A stretch of DNA of 20,840 bases from an uncultured Verrucomicrobiota bacterium (GTDB lineage Bacteria; Verrucomicrobiota; Verrucomicrobiae; Opitutales; Opitutaceae): assembly GCA_946482165.1 (NCBI GenBank), contig CAMLQS010000044.1, forward strand, positions 1 through 20,840, given 5' to 3'. A model generated the notes under the pieces. The model searched no databases. It saw only the letters and a program-made list of their open reading frames with translations, and was not told the origin of the DNA. Positions within the stretch are counted from its first letter, which is position 1; every line of letters starts with the position of its first letter. This document shows, in pieces, positions 10,646-17,538 of the stretch. The translations under genes were made by a program, and so were the position numbers.

Positions 10646-10685
10646 CCTATCCGCTGATCCACATTCGCCAACCCTCGCTTCGCCG

Positions 10686-11339
10686 ATGAGCTCCGCCTCC
10701 CGTCCCAGCCTTCTCCCCGTCGCCGCCTTCGTCTCGCTCCTCGTCCTCCTCCTCGGCGCCACCGGCCTTTTCGCGCTGCACCACACCCACCAGAAGATCG
10801 CCGCCGGCCTCGCCGAACTCGACGCCACCGAGCAGCGCACCCTGCTCGCCCTCCGCACCCGCGCCGCCTTCAAAACCCAGGTGCAGGAGTGGAAAAACAT
10901 CCTTCTCCGCGGCCGCGACGCCAAAGACTTCGCCACCTACCGCGCGCGTTTCGAGACCGAGGAAACCCTCGTCCGCGAAGGCCTGACCCGCCTCGCGTCG
11001 CCCGCGCACCCCTCCGCCGACACCAAGGATCTCGTCGCCGAACACGTCCGCCTTGGCGAGGCCTACCGCGCCGCCCTCGCCGCCTTCGATCCCGCCCAAC
11101 CCGAAGCCCCGTTCAAAGCCGACGCGTCTGTCCGCGGCCTCGACCGTCCCCTCGCCGACGAGCTCGACGCCCTCGCCGGCGCCGCGGAAAAGACCGCCAT
11201 GGACAAACTCGCCTCGATGTCCTCCCGCGCCGCCGCCCGCTACGAAGCCCTCCGTCGCATCACGTGGATCGTCGCCTCCTTCGCCGTCCTTGCCGCCTTC
11301 TGGCTCTGCTTCCGCGCCACCCGCCTCACGGCCTCGTGA
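10686..11339 (+). CDS. Two-pass membrane protein resembling an MCP-type helical sensor domain, no output domain
   Basis: The 217-residue protein has a short cytoplasmic start, a first membrane helix (about 9-31), a roughly 160-residue alpha-helical region, and a second membrane helix (about 193-212, ITWIVASFAVLAAFWLCF), then stops after a few residues. The helical region, with QEWKNILLRGRD and ARFETEETLVREGLTRL, resembles four-helix-bundle sensor domains of chemoreceptors and sensor kinases. Those normally continue into HAMP and signalling domains, which are absent here. The ATG is at 10686. The next gene, the Na/Pi-type transporter, begins 57 bp later, past a heptamer repeat. It could sense a periplasmic signal for a partner protein or be a truncated receptor. 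Family match is by pattern only. Confidence 0.7.
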   Translation: MSSASRPSLLPVAAFVSLLVLLLGATGLFALHHTHQKIAAGLAELDATEQRTLLALRTRAAFKTQVQEWKNILLRGRDAKDFATYRARFETEETLVREGLTRLASPAHPSADTKDLVAEHVRLGEAYRAALAAFDPAQPEAPFKADASVRGLDRPLADELDALAGAAEKTAMDKLASMSSRAAARYEALRRITWIVASFAVLAAFWLCFRATRLTAS

Positions 11340-11356
11340 TCCACGCCCGCCAGCGC

Positions 11357-11391
11357 GTCATTCGTCATTAGGCATTCGGCATTCGTCATTC
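11357..11391 (+). repeat. Five-unit heptamer tandem repeat
   Basis: Five consecutive 7-bp units of consensus G[TG]CATT[CA] fill 11357-11391: GTCATTC, GTCATTA, GGCATTC, GGCATTC, GTCATTC. The array ends four bases before the transporter ATG at 11396, so it forms the leader around the ribosome-binding region. It is AT-richer than the surroundings. Similar CATTC-type strings occur as dispersed repeats in some bacterial genomes, as I recall; this was not checked. Confidence 0.8.
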
Positions 11392-11395
11392 CAGA

Positions 11396-13033
11396 ATGGC
11401 CCAGCTCCTCGCTCTCTTCCTCGCCGGCCTCGCGCTCTTCTTCCACGGCGTCTCCGGCATCCGCACGCACCTTCAGGGTCTGACCAGCCGTCGCCTCCGC
11501 CGCCAGCTCGCCGCCTGGTCGCGCCGCCCCCTCCTCGCCGGCGCCGGCGGCTTTCTCTTCGGCGCGATCACGCAAAGCTCCACCGCCGTCGCCTTCATCC
11601 TCACGAGCCTTGTCTCCGGCGGACTCATGTCGGTCGCGCACGCCTTGCCCATCGTCGCCTGGGCAAACCTCGGCACCGTCCCGCTCGTCTTCTTCGCCTC
11701 GCTCAACGCCCACCTCGCCTTCCTCTACCTCCTCGGTCTCGCCGGTCTCGCCCTCGCCTTCGACCTCGGCTCCGCCCGCCTCCGCCCCGCCCTCTCCGCG
11801 CTCTTCTCCGTCGGCCTTCTCTTCCTCGGCCTGCAACTGATGAAGGACGCCTTCGCGCCGCTCCCCGGCTTCTCCTGGTTCCGCGATCTCGCCGGTTTCA
11901 TCCAAGGCTCCGCCCTCGCCACCTTCGTCGCCGGCGCCCTCCTCCGCGTCCTCGTCCAGTCCTCCTCCGCCATCGCCGTCATCGCCATCGCCCTCGCCCA
12001 TGGCGGTCTCCTTTCCGCCGACCAGGCCGCCATGATGATGTTCGGCACCGGCGCCGGCGTCGGGCTCTCGATCTTCCTCCTCTCGTCGAACCTCCGCGGC
12101 GTCCCTCGTCAAATCGCCCTCTACCAGGCCCTCATCAACGCCTCCGCGGCGCTCGTCCTCTGCGCCCTGTATTACATCGAGCACTACACCGGGGCGCCGC
12201 TCGTCCTGTCCCTCGCCGCCGCGCTCGCCCCCGCGCCCGATTCCCCCGTCCGCCTCGCCTACGCCTTTCTCCTCCTTCAAAGCGCCGCGGTCGCCGCCGC
12301 CCTGCTCGCCTCCCGCCCCGCCGCCGCCTGGCTCGCCCGCCTCTGCCCTCCCACCGGGGAACAGGACCTCGCCCGGCCGCGCTTCATTTCCCCCGAGGCC
12401 CTCGCCGACCCCGACTCCGCCCTCGAGCTTGCCGACAAGGAACAAATCGCCCTCCTCGCCCAACTCCCCGCCCAGCTCGACACCCTTCGCGCCGCCCCCG
12501 GCTCCGCCTCCGCGCCGATCCCGCCCGACGTGCGCCATCGCGCCGCCCAGGCCGTCGCCGCCGAGATCCAGGCCTACCTCCGCGAGCTGGTCGAGCAGGC
12601 CCCCGACCACCACGCCTCCGCCCGCCTCCTCGCGCTCGAACAACGTCACGCGCTCGTCGTTTCCCTCACCGACACCGTTCACGATTTCACCGCCGCCCTC
12701 GCCCGCCTGCGCGCGTCCTCCGCTCCCGCCGCCCCCCTGCTCGATTCGCTCCTCGAGAGCCTCGATACGCTCGTGCTCACCGCGGTCGACGCCGCCCGCT
12801 CCGCCGATCCCGACGACCTCGCCCTCCTGCTCCGCCTAACCGCCGACCGCGGCGACCTCATGGAGCGCCTCCGTCGCCAGCTTCTCGCCGCCTCCGATCC
12901 CGCCCTCGACCACGCGCGCAAATCCGATCTTTTCTACGCCACCGGCCTCTTCGAACGCGCCGTCTGGCTCCTCCGCCAGTTCGCCCTAGCGCAGCAAGCG
13001 CTCGCCAACCCCGCCGCCGCCACCCAAACGTAA
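11396..13033 (+). CDS. Na/Pi-cotransporter family protein with PhoU-like C-terminal region
   Basis: The 545-residue protein has about eight to nine membrane helices in residues 1-320 and two inverted-repeat signature motifs, QSSTA (60-64) and QSSSA (188-192), the mark of the Na/Pi-cotransporter II family (PF02690). The linked glycine motifs NLGTVP (91-96) and GTGAGVG (217-223) match the second half of each repeat. Residues from about 330 to 545 are helical and soluble, in the position of the PhoU-like domain of bacterial members (NptA/YjbB type). The expected role is sodium-coupled phosphate movement across the inner membrane; export has been shown for some bacterial members. ATG 11396 directly follows a heptamer repeat. 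It sits between a sensor protein and STAS 2, so regulation by these is possible but not shown. Confidence 0.88.
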   Translation: MAQLLALFLAGLALFFHGVSGIRTHLQGLTSRRLRRQLAAWSRRPLLAGAGGFLFGAITQSSTAVAFILTSLVSGGLMSVAHALPIVAWANLGTVPLVFFASLNAHLAFLYLLGLAGLALAFDLGSARLRPALSALFSVGLLFLGLQLMKDAFAPLPGFSWFRDLAGFIQGSALATFVAGALLRVLVQSSSAIAVIAIALAHGGLLSADQAAMMMFGTGAGVGLSIFLLSSNLRGVPRQIALYQALINASAALVLCALYYIEHYTGAPLVLSLAAALAPAPDSPVRLAYAFLLLQSAAVAAALLASRPAAAWLARLCPPTGEQDLARPRFISPEALADPDSALELADKEQIALLAQLPAQLDTLRAAPGSASAPIPPDVRHRAAQAVAAEIQAYLRELVEQAPDHHASARLLALEQRHALVVSLTDTVHDFTAALARLRASSAPAAPLLDSLLESLDTLVLTAVDAARSADPDDLALLLRLTADRGDLMERLRRQLLAASDPALDHARKSDLFYATGLFERAVWLLRQFALAQQALANPAAATQT

Positions 13034-13103
13034 CCTCGCTCGCGCTCGCCTCCCCGTCGTCCATCTCCGCTCCTTGCCCCCTGCTTCACGCTCCCAGCTC
13101 ACC

Positions 13104-13439
13104 ATGCAAATCACGCCCTCCACCCGCGGCTCCTGGACCATTCTTTCGCTCGACGGCAAGGTCGACAACACCGGCTCCGACGTCCTCAAGGCCGACCTCC
13201 TCCCGCGCCTCTCCGCCGGCCCCGCCTCCGTCGCCCTCGATTTCGCCAAGGTCGAGTATGTCACCAGTTCCGGCTTCCGCGTCCTCCTCCAGGCCGAGAA
13301 AGAGCAGCGCAAGAACGGCGGCCGCCTCCTCATCGCCCACCTTTCGCCCACCCTCCGCAACTTCTTCGAGATCGCCGGCCTCCACACCGTCCTCCACCTC
13401 GTCCCCGACCTCGACGCCGCCCTCGCCGCCGAGAGCTGA
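13104..13439 (+). CDS. STAS-domain anti-sigma factor antagonist 2
   Basis: A 111-residue STAS protein. The phosphorylation-site loop is DFAKVEYVTSSGFRVLL (46-62), with Ser55 at the D-S-[ST]-G serine position. The frame is open back to TTG 13074, but ATG 13104 places MQITPS at the first beta strand, matching STAS 1, and the extra ten residues would have no counterpart. It lies 70 bp after the transporter gene and 139 bp before a response regulator gene, with an imperfect inverted repeat in the second gap. A role in a partner switch, probably with an RsbW-type kinase, is expected from the family. It is not a recent duplicate of STAS 1: the two differ at most positions outside the core. Confidence 0.9.
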   Translation: MQITPSTRGSWTILSLDGKVDNTGSDVLKADLLPRLSAGPASVALDFAKVEYVTSSGFRVLLQAEKEQRKNGGRLLIAHLSPTLRNFFEIAGLHTVLHLVPDLDAALAAES

Positions 13440-13452
13440 GTCCCTGAATTTC

Positions 13453-13551
13453 AACGCCGAGTCGCAAAGCCGCGGAGAAAGACCAATTCCGTTGTTCCCA
13501 TAACCCCTCTCCGTTTTTTCCGCCTTCTCCGCGCCTCCGCGTCTCTGCGTT
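13453..13551. repeat. Imperfect long inverted repeat between STAS 2 and response regulator
   Basis: The left arm from 13453 (AACGCCGAGTCGC..., ending CGCGGAGAA at 13479) matches, with several mismatches, the reverse complement of the right arm, which runs from about 13520 to 13551 and ends ...TCTCTGCGTT. The best match is CGCGGAGAA (13471-13479) with TTCTCCGCG (13525-13533). The centre is about 45 nt and AT-richer. It can form a large hairpin and has the look of a small dispersed element. Strings of the type CGCAGAGACGCGGAG recur between genes in many bacteria from memory; copy number here is unknown. Confidence 0.65.
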
Positions 13552-13578
13552 AAAAACAAAAATCAGACTCCCCCGCCC

Positions 13579-13959
13579 ATGCCCAAAATCCTCCTGGTCG
13601 AAGACAACGAGATGAACCGCGACATGCTCTCCCGTCGCCTCACCCGCCGCGGTTACCAGATCGTCATCGCGGTCGACGGACAACAGGGCGTGGACCTCGC
13701 CGGCTCCGAGCTGCCCGCCCTCATCCTCATGGACATGAGCCTCCCCGTCATCGACGGCTGGGAGGCCACCCGTCGTATCAAAGCCTCGGATACCACGCGC
13801 CACATTCCCGTCATCGCCCTCACCGCCCACGCCATGGCGGGCGACCGCGAACAGGCGCTCGCCGCCGGTTGCGACGACTACGACACCAAGCCCATCGAGC
13901 TCGACCGCCTCCTCCCGAAGATCGAGAAATTCGCCGGCCCCGGCGCCCCCGGCGCGTAA
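13579..13959 (+). CDS. Single-domain response regulator (CheY-like)
   Basis: The 126-residue protein is one receiver domain. The acidic pair Glu8-Asp9, phosphoacceptor Asp52 in LILMDMSLPVIDGWE, Thr82 in ALTAHAM and Lys104 in DTKPI are all present, so it should be phosphorylatable. No DNA-binding or enzymatic domain follows; the tail is a short Gly/Pro/Ala stretch. Such proteins relay phosphate or act through protein contacts. A strong terminator lies 41 bp after the stop, so it probably ends the run starting at STAS 1 or at the sensor gene. The nearest histidine kinase begins 491 bp downstream and is a plausible phosphodonor. ATG 13579 follows the inverted repeat by 27 bp. Confidence 0.93.
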   Translation: MPKILLVEDNEMNRDMLSRRLTRRGYQIVIAVDGQQGVDLAGSELPALILMDMSLPVIDGWEATRRIKASDTTRHIPVIALTAHAMAGDREQALAAGCDDYDTKPIELDRLLPKIEKFAGPGAPGA

Positions 13960-14000
13960 GGCGCGCCTCGCGCGCGCCCGTTCCGATACCGCCCCTGAAG

Positions 14001-14029
14001 GCCCGACCGCCGGTCGGGCTTTTTCTTTT
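14001..14029 (+). terminator. Intrinsic terminator after the response regulator
   Basis: GCCCGACC (14001-14008) pairs perfectly with GGTCGGGC (14012-14019) over a 3-nt loop and is followed by TTTTTCTTTT (14020-14029). This is a textbook Rho-independent terminator 41 bp downstream of the response regulator stop codon. Confidence 0.92.
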
Positions 14030-14030
14030 C

Positions 14031-14055
14031 GGAGGGACGCCGTCCCCGGCGTCCG
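14031..14055 (+). repeat. 25-bp repeat, copy 1 (intergenic)
   Basis: The 25-bp segment right after the terminator matches 18839-18863 at 23 of 25 positions, including the shared 18-nt core CGCCGTCCCCGGCGTCCG. The core itself contains the inverted pair GCCG/CGGC. This copy is non-coding; the other lies inside the cyclase gene. It is probably a family-level dispersed repeat. Confidence 0.65.
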
Positions 14056-14450
14056 CGACCGCGTCCGTCCCCGCGGCCGGACTGCGCCCGACGCCCGAAC
14101 CCAAAGCGCCTCCCTCGCACCACCTTGGGCCTCTTGTGCGCCCAAAACTCCCGCTCCCGGCCACACAGGCCCGAATGTCCTGCGGATCGTCGGCACTTCG
14201 ACCGGGGTCTCCACCTCGGACCGTCGCAGATGTTTCCCTATAGCAATTTTTCACCGGGAAATCAAAAGGCTCCTCTGCCTCGCTCCCTATCCAGCAAGCG
14301 CGGCGCCGATCTTCCGGATCTTCGCGGCCCCCCGCGCGAACGCATCTCGCCAACCATTCCCGCCCCCGCCCTTCCCTTGTTCCCGGTCGACGCGAGCAGA
14401 AGCATCGCCCTCCCCGCATCCGCGACCGCGTTCGCTCCATAATTCCTTTC
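14056..14450. other. Intergenic region before the histidine kinase, no gene seen
   Basis: About 395 bp with no convincing gene. A short frame starting TTG 14125 runs to 14442 but has a Pro/Arg/Ser-rich random composition and no family-like block. An AT-rich patch at 14229-14275, with TATAGC at 14239-14244, is the most promoter-like part of the region and could drive the histidine kinase gene, but no convincing -35 element pairs with it. Nothing else was recognised. Confidence 0.4.
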
Positions 14451-16499
14451 GTGTCCCGTTCCCGCCCGCCTTCCCATTCCGACTCGCCGTCCCCGCGCGA
14501 GACGTCTCCCGACCGCCCGAGCGCCGCCCCGTCGGCCTCGCCCGGCTCCCGTCCCGGCGAGCGTATCAAGTTCCGGATACTTGTCCCGCTCGTCCTCGCC
14601 CTGGGTCTGCTGCTCACCGCCTTCACTTTCGCGTTCCGGCACTCGCAGCTCAGCCACGCGGAACGCGAGACAGAACGCTCCGCCTGGGAGGTGCAGAACC
14701 TCCTCCGCCTCGAGCAGGAGCAACACGCCGCCACCATGCGCACCATGCTGGAGGCAGTCATGCACGACGACCACCTCGCCGAGACCTTCGCCACCCGGGA
14801 TCGAGAGGCCCTGCTCGCGCGCGCCAAGCCGCTCTTCGACTCCCTGCGCCGCGAGCACGAGATCACCCATTTCTATTTCCACGCTCCCGACCGGGTCAAC
14901 CTGCTGCGCGTCCACCGCCCCCAACAAGCGGGCGACACCATAAACCGCGCCACGCTCCTCGCAGCCGAGCGCACGGACCGCATCGCCTCGGGCCTCGAAC
15001 GCGGGCCCATCGGCACCTTTGTCCTCCGCGTCGTATCACCTTGGCATCATGAGGGCCGCCTTCTCGGATACGTCGAGCTTGGCGTCGAATTCGAGGACAT
15101 GATGCAGCCCGTGCACGGCTTGCTGAAGGTCGATTTCGTCGTGGCCGTCTACAAGGAGTTCCTCGACCGAGCCCAGTGGGATCGCGCCTTGAAAACCTAC
15201 GGTCGCGCGGCCTCGTGGGACCAGTTCCCCACCACGGTCGTGATCGACAAAACCCTCGATGCCATCCCGCCGCCCGTCACGACCTATCTCTCGGACATCC
15301 GCCCCGATATCCGCGGGACCAACCGCGTCGTTCCGTGGGATGATCGGCGGCTCCTCCTCGTCTTCCTTCCGCTCACGGACATGCATGGCAAGGCGCTGGG
15401 CGAGCTCATCGTCCTCCGCGACATCACGGCGCCTTTCGAGCAGGCCCGCTCCGCCGTCCGCCTCGTCACCGTCACCTGCCTCGGCGTCGGCGCGTTCCTC
15501 GCCGGGCTCTTCTATCTCTTCCTCACCCGCATCGAGCAAAACCTCGCCGCGAAAACCGAGACGCTCCGGCGCGAGATCCTCGAACGCCAGCACGCCGAGG
15601 ACGAACTCCGCGCCGCCCGGGAGGATCTGGAACGGCGCGTGGCGGAGCGCACGAGCGATCTCGAGGCCACGCACCGGCAGCTGCTCGATATCTCCCGCCA
15701 GGCCGGCATGGCCGAGGTGGCGACCAGCGTCCTCCACAACGTCGGCAACGTGCTCAACAGCGTGAACGTCTCCGCCACCCTCGTCTCCGACGTCGTGCGC
15801 CGCTCCAAGGCCCCCAACCTCGCCAAACTCGGCGATCTTCTCGAAGAACACCGCGACGAACTGGCGCGTTTTCTCGAGGAAGATCCGCGCGGCCGCGTCG
15901 TCCCCTCCTACATCGCCAGCCTCGCCGATTCGCTCGCCGCCGAGCAGCGCCACATCATCGCCGAGCTGGACGCGCTTCGTAAGAACATCGACCACATCAA
16001 AGACATCGTCGCGATGCAGCAAAGCTATGCGAAGACCTCGGGCGTCGTCGAAACCTTCCCCGTCTCGGAGCTCGTCGAGGACGCCCTGCGAATGAACATC
16101 GGCTCCCTCGCGCGCCACGACGTCGAGATCATCCGGGACTACCAGGTCGATCTCCCCGTCTCGGTTGATAAAAACAAGGTGCTCCAAGTTTTGGTGAATC
16201 TCATCCGCAACGCAAAATACGCCTGCGACGAGTCCGGACGCATCGACAAATCCGTCACCCTGCGCACCACCCGCGAAGGCCGGGAGGTCTCCATCGCGGT
16301 CATCGACAACGGCGTCGGCATCTCCGCCGAAAACCTCACGAAGATCTTCGCCCACGGCTTCACCACCCGCAAAGACGGCCATGGCTTCGGACTGCACAGC
16401 GGCGCCCTCGCCGCCAAGGAGCTGGGCGGCTCGCTCAGCGCTTTCAGCGACGGGGCCGGCAAGGGCGCCACCTTCGAGCTCAGGATCCCCATCGTCTAG
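14451..16499 (+). CDS. Membrane sensor histidine kinase with periplasmic Cache-like domain
   Basis: With GTG 14451 the protein has 682 residues. A disordered Ser/Pro-rich start (1-38) leads to membrane helix 1 (about 42-63). The periplasmic region (about 70-330) resembles a double-Cache domain: FYFHAPDRVNLLRVHRP, GPIGTFVLRVVSPW and RLLGYVELGVEF. Membrane helix 2 is about 336-358, followed by a coiled coil (360-415). The H-box is unusual, SVLHNVGNVLNSVNV with His429, rather than HELRTP; this form recurs in some kinase families. The ATPase domain is complete: N-box with Asn583/Asn587, G1 DNGVGI (619-624) and GHGFGLH (643-649). The start is uncertain because no ATG or clear ribosome site is near; later starts would only trim the disordered part. 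No receiver gene is directly joined, but a stand-alone receiver lies upstream. It converges on STAS 3. Confidence 0.9.
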   Translation: MSRSRPPSHSDSPSPRETSPDRPSAAPSASPGSRPGERIKFRILVPLVLALGLLLTAFTFAFRHSQLSHAERETERSAWEVQNLLRLEQEQHAATMRTMLEAVMHDDHLAETFATRDREALLARAKPLFDSLRREHEITHFYFHAPDRVNLLRVHRPQQAGDTINRATLLAAERTDRIASGLERGPIGTFVLRVVSPWHHEGRLLGYVELGVEFEDMMQPVHGLLKVDFVVAVYKEFLDRAQWDRALKTYGRAASWDQFPTTVVIDKTLDAIPPPVTTYLSDIRPDIRGTNRVVPWDDRRLLLVFLPLTDMHGKALGELIVLRDITAPFEQARSAVRLVTVTCLGVGAFLAGLFYLFLTRIEQNLAAKTETLRREILERQHAEDELRAAREDLERRVAERTSDLEATHRQLLDISRQAGMAEVATSVLHNVGNVLNSVNVSATLVSDVVRRSKAPNLAKLGDLLEEHRDELARFLEEDPRGRVVPSYIASLADSLAAEQRHIIAELDALRKNIDHIKDIVAMQQSYAKTSGVVETFPVSELVEDALRMNIGSLARHDVEIIRDYQVDLPVSVDKNKVLQVLVNLIRNAKYACDESGRIDKSVTLRTTREGREVSIAVIDNGVGISAENLTKIFAHGFTTRKDGHGFGLHSGALAAKELGGSLSAFSDGAGKGATFELRIPIV

Positions 16500-16541
16500 C
16501 AGGCCGCCCGCGAGACGCCAGCGGGACGGCGGCCGTGGGCC
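16500..16541. terminator. Bidirectional hairpin between histidine kinase and STAS 3 genes
   Basis: The 42-bp gap between two facing stop codons contains GGCCGCC (16502-16508) pairing with GGCGGCC (16528-16534), with three more possible inner pairs (CGC/GCG) if a short bulge is allowed. There is no T-run. Its size and position suggest a shared terminator for both convergent genes. Confidence 0.45.
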
Positions 16542-16901
16542 TCAACCAAAGGCCTTCGCCACCGCAGCCTCCCCCGCGCACACGCGCAGCGGCTTTTCCA
16601 GACCCGAGATGGCGAGCACGCCTTCGATATCCGACGTGGGATTGGCCACCACCAGCCGGCCGCCGCGTTTTTCCAGGCTGCGCGCCGCCGCGATCAAAAG
16701 CCTCAGCCCCATCGACGCCATGTAGGGGACGCCGGACAAATCGAGCGCCAGCCGGTCGTGGCTGCGCACCGCACGCGTGATCTCCGGCTCCACCGCGACC
16801 ACCCCGGCCGCGTCCAGCCGGCCCGTGACATAGGCCACCGCGTAAGCCCCACCCGTCGTCTCCACCCGCACCGCCGCCCGTGGTCCGATTTCGTTATTCA
16901 T
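16542..16901 (-). CDS. STAS-domain anti-sigma factor antagonist 3
   Basis: A 119-residue STAS protein with LALDLSGVPYMASMGLRLLI (51-70); Ser63 lies at the phosphorylation position, in a variant loop YMASMGLR. The frame continues upstream to 17048, but ATG 16901 gives a normal STAS N-terminus, while the extra residues are Arg/Gly-rich and lie over the rhombosortase gene. The start overlaps the rhombosortase stop by 8 nt (ATGAATAA), so translation is probably coupled. It is the last gene of a minus-strand operon: lipoprotein, rhombosortase, STAS. That a STAS protein shares an operon with a surface-protein processing pair is unusual and suggests that a partner switch governs or responds to envelope processing; this is inference. 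Confidence 0.9.
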   Translation of the reverse strand: MNNEIGPRAAVRVETTGGAYAVAYVTGRLDAAGVVAVEPEITRAVRSHDRLALDLSGVPYMASMGLRLLIAAARSLEKRGGRLVVANPTSDIEGVLAISGLEKPLRVCAGEAAVAKAFG

Positions 16902-17538
16902 GGGCCGACCCCACCGGCGCGCCCCGCGCTCTGCAAGCCAACTCACCACACGGGCGCTCGCGCCGGCCGGCCAACCTCGCGGCGAGCCCCGCGCCAAGCA
17001 GCGCCCCCCCCGCGTGCGCCCAAGGCGCCGGACGCACCTCGCCCACACCCTCGCCGAACCGCGAGAACGCCACGCCGCCGCCCGTCATCTCGGCGACGAC
17101 CTTCAGCGCCAACAGCGAAAAAACCGCCGCCGCGGCCGCGCGCCGCGCCGGGTCTCCGCTTCTCCACATCCGGCACCCCGCCCAAACCAACGGCGCGCAG
17201 GCCAGACCCGACAGCCCGCCATAACGCGCCATCTCCGCGTCCCCCGCCAACGCCACCGCCGTCACCAAAGGCGCTCCCGCCAAAACCGTCCACGCCCAGC
17301 CGCGCCGGTCCTCGATCTCCATCCACGCACCGGCCACGAGCCACACGAGTCCGCTCCACAGCGCGTGACTCGCCGAAAAATGCACCACATGCGCCGTCCA
17401 CAGCCGCCAAAGTTGCCCCTGCGCCAAAGCCGCGCGCTCGCCGGTCAACGCGCCGCCGCCCGACGCGGCAAACACGACAAGCGCCGCCAAGGCGATCGCG
17501 GCCGTGCCCCATGGCCGGTTTGTCCGATCGCCTCTCAC
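16894..17538 (-). CDS. rrtA: Rhombosortase (rhomboid-family intramembrane protease)
   Basis: The 214-residue protein is mostly membrane helices. The block LWRLWTAHVVHFSASHALWSGLVWLV (43-68, given here by its key residues His50, His53 and His58) matches the WxxHxxHxxxxH helix of rhombosortases. The catalytic serine is Ser110 in GGLSGL, and the second catalytic residue is His175 in WAHAGGALLGAG. Rhombosortases are short rhomboids thought to cleave GlyGly-CTERM or related C-terminal anchors. The gene directly follows the lipoprotein gene with a 4-bp ATGA overlap; that lipoprotein carries a matching C-terminal Gly-helix-Arg tail, so it is the likely substrate. The ATG at 17538 is fixed by this overlap. 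The N-terminus starts with a short cytoplasmic stretch and helix 11-26. Confidence 0.85.
   Translation of the reverse strand: MRGDRTNRPWGTAAIALAALVVFAASGGGALTGERAALAQGQLWRLWTAHVVHFSASHALWSGLVWLVAGAWMEIEDRRGWAWTVLAGAPLVTAVALAGDAEMARYGGLSGLACAPLVWAGCRMWRSGDPARRAAAAAVFSLLALKVVAEMTGGGVAFSRFGEGVGEVRPAPWAHAGGALLGAGLAARLAGRRERPCGELACRARGAPVGSAHE

Noticed and set aside
11357..11391. CRISPR-like array
   Set aside because: The repeat units are only 7 bp with no spacers, and no cas gene is present.
11053..13503. Plus-strand open frame of about 816 codons
   Set aside because: Shifted frame over the sensor and transporter genes, extremely Arg/Pro-rich. The transporter frame has membrane helices and QSS motifs, so that one is real.
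14125..14442. Possible small gene before the histidine kinase
   Set aside because: It starts with TTG, has no ribosome site and no family-like residues, and lies in a region that otherwise looks non-coding.
15036..16397. Minus-strand open frame of about 453 codons
   Set aside because: Antisense of the histidine kinase; Gly/Asp/Val-rich with no motif.
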